Part shown: positions 61,247-64,000 of the stretch, piece by piece | How the letters are laid out: every line of letters begins with the position of its first letter | Numbering within the stretch: position 1 is the stretch's first letter | Assembly: GCF_015680235.1 (NCBI RefSeq) | Contig: NZ_JADLJL010000019.1 | Span: 31,279-95,278, forward strand | Direction of reading: 5' to 3' | Source: Pseudomonas guariconensis | Lineage (GTDB): Bacteria; Pseudomonadota; Gammaproteobacteria; Pseudomonadales; Pseudomonadaceae | DNA length: 64,000 nucleotides | Translations under genes and position numbers: made by a program | Notes under the pieces: model-generated | What the model saw: only the letters and a program-made list of their open reading frames with translations | Told to the model about the DNA's origin: nothing | Database searches by the model: none

Positions 61247-62374
61247 TCACACCTTGCGGTAAGGCAACATCTCCCGCGCCTGCTCGGCATAGGCCTTCAC
61301 CCCCGCCCGCTCCTGCTCGAGGAAATCCCCCACCGCCCGCCGCAGCCCCGGGTGCAACAAGTAGTGCCACGAGCGTGTCAGCACCGGCTCGAACCCACGG
61401 ATCAACTTGTGCTCCCGTTGGGCCCCGGCATCGAACCGTTGCAGCCCTTCGCCGATGGCGAACGCCATGCCCTGGTAGAAGCAGGTTTCGAAATGCAGAC
61501 GATCGAACTCGTCCAGGCACCCCCAGTAGCGCCCGTAGAGGCTGTCACCGCCCACCAGGCTCAGGGCCATGGCCACCTCACGCCCCTGTTGACGGGCCAC
61601 CACCACCCGCACCGCCTCGGGCATGCGCTCGGCCAGCAGGCTGAAGAATTCGCGGGTCAAATAGGGCGTGCGGCGCCGCACCGCATAGGTGTTGGCATAG
61701 CACAGGTAGACGAAGTCCCACTGCGCCTCGCTCAGTTCCTCGCCGCGCAGCCAGCGGAAGTCGATCCCCTGCCCGGCCACCTGTTCACGCTCCTTGCGCA
61801 TCTGCTTGCGCTTGCGAGAGCTCAGGGTATCGAGGAAATCCTGAAAGTCGCGGTAGCCGCGGTTGTGCCAGTGGAACTGGCAACCCAGGCGCTCCATCCA
61901 CCCTGGCAAGCCAGCGATGCGCTCGTCGAGCGTGCTGTCGGTGAAATTGATGTGCGCGCCGGAGAGCTCGCCCTTGCCTAGGTACTCAGGAATGGCCTGC
62001 AGCATGAGCAACCCATCCGCAGGCTCGGCCGCCAGCAGGCGCGGGCCGCTCACCGGGCTGAACGGCACCGCGCCGAGCAGCTTGGGGTAATAGCGAATGC
62101 CCGCGCGTTCGCAGGCATCGGCCCAGCCGTGATCGAACACGTACTCACCGAACGAGTGCCACTTGCGGTAGGCCGGCAGCACTGCGCGCACCTGCCCATC
62201 GCGTTCCAACACCAGGTGCTCGGCCGCCCAGCCGGTTGCGGGGGCGACGCTGCCGCTGTCCTCCAGGGCACTGAGAAAGGCATGGCGCAGGAACGGCTGG
62301 CCGGGAGGCACCAGGGCGTCCCAGGTCGCCGCCGGCAGATCGCGCAGATGGGCAAGGCTGTACAGGCTGGTCAC
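61247..62374 (-). CDS. GNAT/FemAB-like protein (COG3146 type)
   Basis: This 375-residue protein begins with SLAHLRDLPAATWDALVPPGQPFLRHAFLSALEDSGSV and has HWHNRGYRDFQDFLDTLSSRKRKQMRKEREQV, LCYANTYAVRRRTPYLTREFF and FETCFYQGMAFAIGEGLQRFDAGAQREHKLIRGFEP. These match the COG3146/DUF482 family, predicted acyltransferases of two GNAT-like halves. Some members are annotated as peptidoglycan-biosynthesis related, but no substrate is proven. Confidence 0.88.
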   Translation of the reverse strand: MTSLYSLAHLRDLPAATWDALVPPGQPFLRHAFLSALEDSGSVAPATGWAAEHLVLERDGQVRAVLPAYRKWHSFGEYVFDHGWADACERAGIRYYPKLLGAVPFSPVSGPRLLAAEPADGLLMLQAIPEYLGKGELSGAHINFTDSTLDERIAGLPGWMERLGCQFHWHNRGYRDFQDFLDTLSSRKRKQMRKEREQVAGQGIDFRWLRGEELSEAQWDFVYLCYANTYAVRRRTPYLTREFFSLLAERMPEAVRVVVARQQGREVAMALSLVGGDSLYGRYWGCLDEFDRLHFETCFYQGMAFAIGEGLQRFDAGAQREHKLIRGFEPVLTRSWHYLLHPGLRRAVGDFLEQERAGVKAYAEQAREMLPYRKV

Positions 62375-62625
62375 GATGTCGACTCACAGGCCAGGAAGTG
62401 GCCAGTATCCCCAAGTGGGTCGCGACACTCAAATGAACGCGCACGACTCAACCTCACTTAACCGCAGTGCCATCAAATAGACATTATTCTGTCATTCCTC
62501 CCCGCAATACTGGCGCCTGTTTTTCGGAACCCCGGCAACCCCTCTAGCCAGGGCCTTTCCGAAGGCATGCCAACTAAGGGGCAGGCGCAAGCGCCTCCCC
62601 AACTTTTTCCAACAGGGAGAACCTT

Positions 62626-63870
62626 ATGCGTCTTGTTTCTACACTTACCGGAGTGAGCCTCACCGGCATGATGCTGGCACTGAGCGCTCCGGCCAGTGCT
62701 GCAGTCGACGCCAAGCTGCTCGAAATGCTCCGCGCCAACGGCTCGATCAACCAGGCGCAGTACAACGAACTGCAGGCCGATCTGGCCAAGGAAACCAAGG
62801 AAAAGGCAGAGCAGAAGGCCCAGGCCGATCGCCTGAGCTCCTTCGAGCAGAAAGTGGCATGGGCCGCCAAGACCCAGATCAAGGGCGACGTGCGCCTGCG
62901 CTACGAAGACGTCAACGTCGACAACCCCAACAGCCGCAGCGGCAACCAGGACCGCGAACGCGTCCGTGCCCGCGTCGGCTTCTACAGCCAGATCAACCCG
63001 CAAGTCGATGCCGGCATCCGCGTGGCCACCGGCAGCAGCGCCGATGCCCGCTCCACCAACCAGAGCCTGGACAACTATTTCGAGAAGAAGTCGCTGTGGG
63101 TAGACCTGGCTTATCTCGACTGGCACCCAACCGCCGTGCCTAACCTGCACCTGATCGGCGGTAAGATGCCTCAGCCTTGGGTGAGCATGGGCGATATCAT
63201 TTGGGACAGCGACATCAACCCAGAAGGCGTGGCTGTCACCTACAAGACCGACCTGGGCGGCGCCGAGCTGTTCGGCAGCGCCGGTCACTACAACCTCAAG
63301 GACAACGTGGACGGCGACGGCGTGCAGTTCAAGCACGACGCGCAGCTGTACCACGGCCAGTTGGGGGCTCGCTTCGATGCGGCCGACACCGTCAAGGTCA
63401 CCGTGGGTACCAGCATCTACGGCTATGACAACGACAAGGAATCCGCGGCCCTGCGCGCCTTCGGCAACACCACCAACGAGTTCAACCTGGTGGAAGGCTT
63501 CGGCCAGGTGGACTTCACCGGCTTTGCCATCCCGCTGTCGGCCTACGGCCAGTACGTGAAGAACACCGAGAGCACCGACGGCGAAGACAAGGCCTGGCTG
63601 GCCGGCCTGAAGACCAAGCTCGGTGCCTGGAGCCTGGACTACAACTACCGCGACGTGCAGCGCAACGCGGTGGTCAGCGCCTTCACCGACTCCGACTTCG
63701 GCGCCGGCTTCACCGGGTCGCGCGGTCACAAGTTCAAGGTTGGCTACGAGATCGACAAGAACTTCTCGTTGGGCGCGGCCTACCTGATGGCCAAGACCGA
63801 CCTGTCCCAGCTGCCGAACAGCAACGCCGACGTCGACACCTTGCAGGTCGACCTGGAAGCCAAGTTCTAA
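62626..63870 (+). CDS. putative outer-membrane porin
   Basis: This 414-residue precursor has a signal peptide (MRLVSTLTGVSLTGMMLALSAPASA) and a short coiled-coil-like N-terminal segment (LLEMLRANGSINQAQYNELQADLAKETKEKAEQKAQ). A beta-barrel follows that ends in VDLEAKF, with the C-terminal Phe needed for Bam insertion. It matches the Pseudomonas putative-porin family with a KGDVRLRYEDVNVD first strand. The substrate is unknown. Confidence 0.9.
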   Translation: MRLVSTLTGVSLTGMMLALSAPASAAVDAKLLEMLRANGSINQAQYNELQADLAKETKEKAEQKAQADRLSSFEQKVAWAAKTQIKGDVRLRYEDVNVDNPNSRSGNQDRERVRARVGFYSQINPQVDAGIRVATGSSADARSTNQSLDNYFEKKSLWVDLAYLDWHPTAVPNLHLIGGKMPQPWVSMGDIIWDSDINPEGVAVTYKTDLGGAELFGSAGHYNLKDNVDGDGVQFKHDAQLYHGQLGARFDAADTVKVTVGTSIYGYDNDKESAALRAFGNTTNEFNLVEGFGQVDFTGFAIPLSAYGQYVKNTESTDGEDKAWLAGLKTKLGAWSLDYNYRDVQRNAVVSAFTDSDFGAGFTGSRGHKFKVGYEIDKNFSLGAAYLMAKTDLSQLPNSNADVDTLQVDLEAKF

Positions 63871-63894
63871 GCGCAAGCCCCCCTGCGTCACTCA

Positions 63895-63938
63895 AGCGGA
63901 AAGTGCCGACCCCATCCGGTGCTTTCCGCTTTTTTTTC
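63895..63938 (+). terminator. rho-independent terminator of the porin gene
   Basis: A 14-bp stem (63895-63908 with 63917-63930, two G-T pairs) with an 8-nt loop is followed by eight T. Confidence 0.9.
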
Positions 63939-63949
63939 CTGCTGCAAAT

Positions 63950-64000
63950 GCGTCGGCCCCATCGCCGGCAAGCCGGCTCCCACAGCAATAGTGTGGGAGC
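63950..64000. repeat. REP pair at the window edge
   Basis: GCCGGCAAGCCGGCTCCCACAG and the start of an inverse GTGTGGGAGC run to the window end. Confidence 0.7.

Noticed and set aside
62473..63891. 472-residue minus-strand frame over the porin
   Set aside because: Antisense shadow of the porin gene; low-complexity Val/Gly/Ala composition.

Overview
The window is a high-GC stretch of about 64 kb from a fluorescent Pseudomonas, most probably the P. putida group. The signs are orthologous gene sets (gbuR-gbuA beside a sodium:solute symporter and an Aer-type receptor, a PlpD-type patatin autotransporter, a LapA-type retention module with a LapG site, a Cpx-like two-component system) and many copies of the Pseudomonas REP core (GTGGGAGCGGGCTTGCCCGC and variants). 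This is inference from motifs and synteny; no database search was possible. I saw no rRNA or tRNA gene, prophage, insertion sequence or CRISPR array.

Layout. 1-5.1 kb, minus strand: start of an amino-acid permease with a long leader, then (in transcription order) rnm, a Sua5/YciO-type gene, scpA, scpB and rluB, which look like one operon. 5.2-9 kb, plus: yciB, a YciI-like gene and a Cpx-like set (response regulator, Spy/CpxP-like periplasmic protein, sensor kinase) with a candidate CpxR box and an internal terminator-like hairpin. 9-18.5 kb: nitroreductase, trkH, two AraC regulators, a DUF962/Mpo1-like protein, an LpxH-like phosphoesterase, an EamA exporter, a SelW-like protein, plpD and a MarR regulator. 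18.5-22.5 kb: recQ, a YecA/UPF0149 protein, a DUF454 membrane protein and a cupin.

22.6-36.6 kb is the dominant accessory block. It holds a 2862-residue secreted adhesin with an N-terminal retention module, a LapG-type TAAG site, seven and a half 246-residue tandem repeats in exact register, a von Willebrand A domain and C-terminal RTX repeats. A complete type I secretion system (TolC-like, ABC, HlyD-like) is transcribed away from it. The shared 480-bp intergenic region carries a good match to a FleQ box. 36.6-37.4 kb is a repeat cluster: two short tandem repeats, two inverted copies of a hairpin-rich element, and a REP pair between them.

37.4-44.8 kb: DTW-domain tRNA-modification gene, Aer-type chemoreceptor, gbuR/gbuA and a symporter for guanidinobutyrate use, then a 42-codon gene behind an excellent Anr box. 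This last locus resembles the P. aeruginosa PA1414/SicX small-RNA locus in position and architecture. 44.8-64 kb: LysR/MFS pair, EamA exporters, a BrnT-BrnA toxin-antitoxin pair, a LuxR-EutH-SDR cluster, a DEAD-box helicase, a YbdG-type channel, azoR, a LysR-hydrolase-cyclophilin run, an ABC exporter, a GNAT/FemAB-like protein and a porin.

The best candidates for under-described biology are the PA1414/SicX-like locus, the hairpin element with compensatory changes at 36.7-37.4 kb, and the self-contained LapA-type adhesin system.
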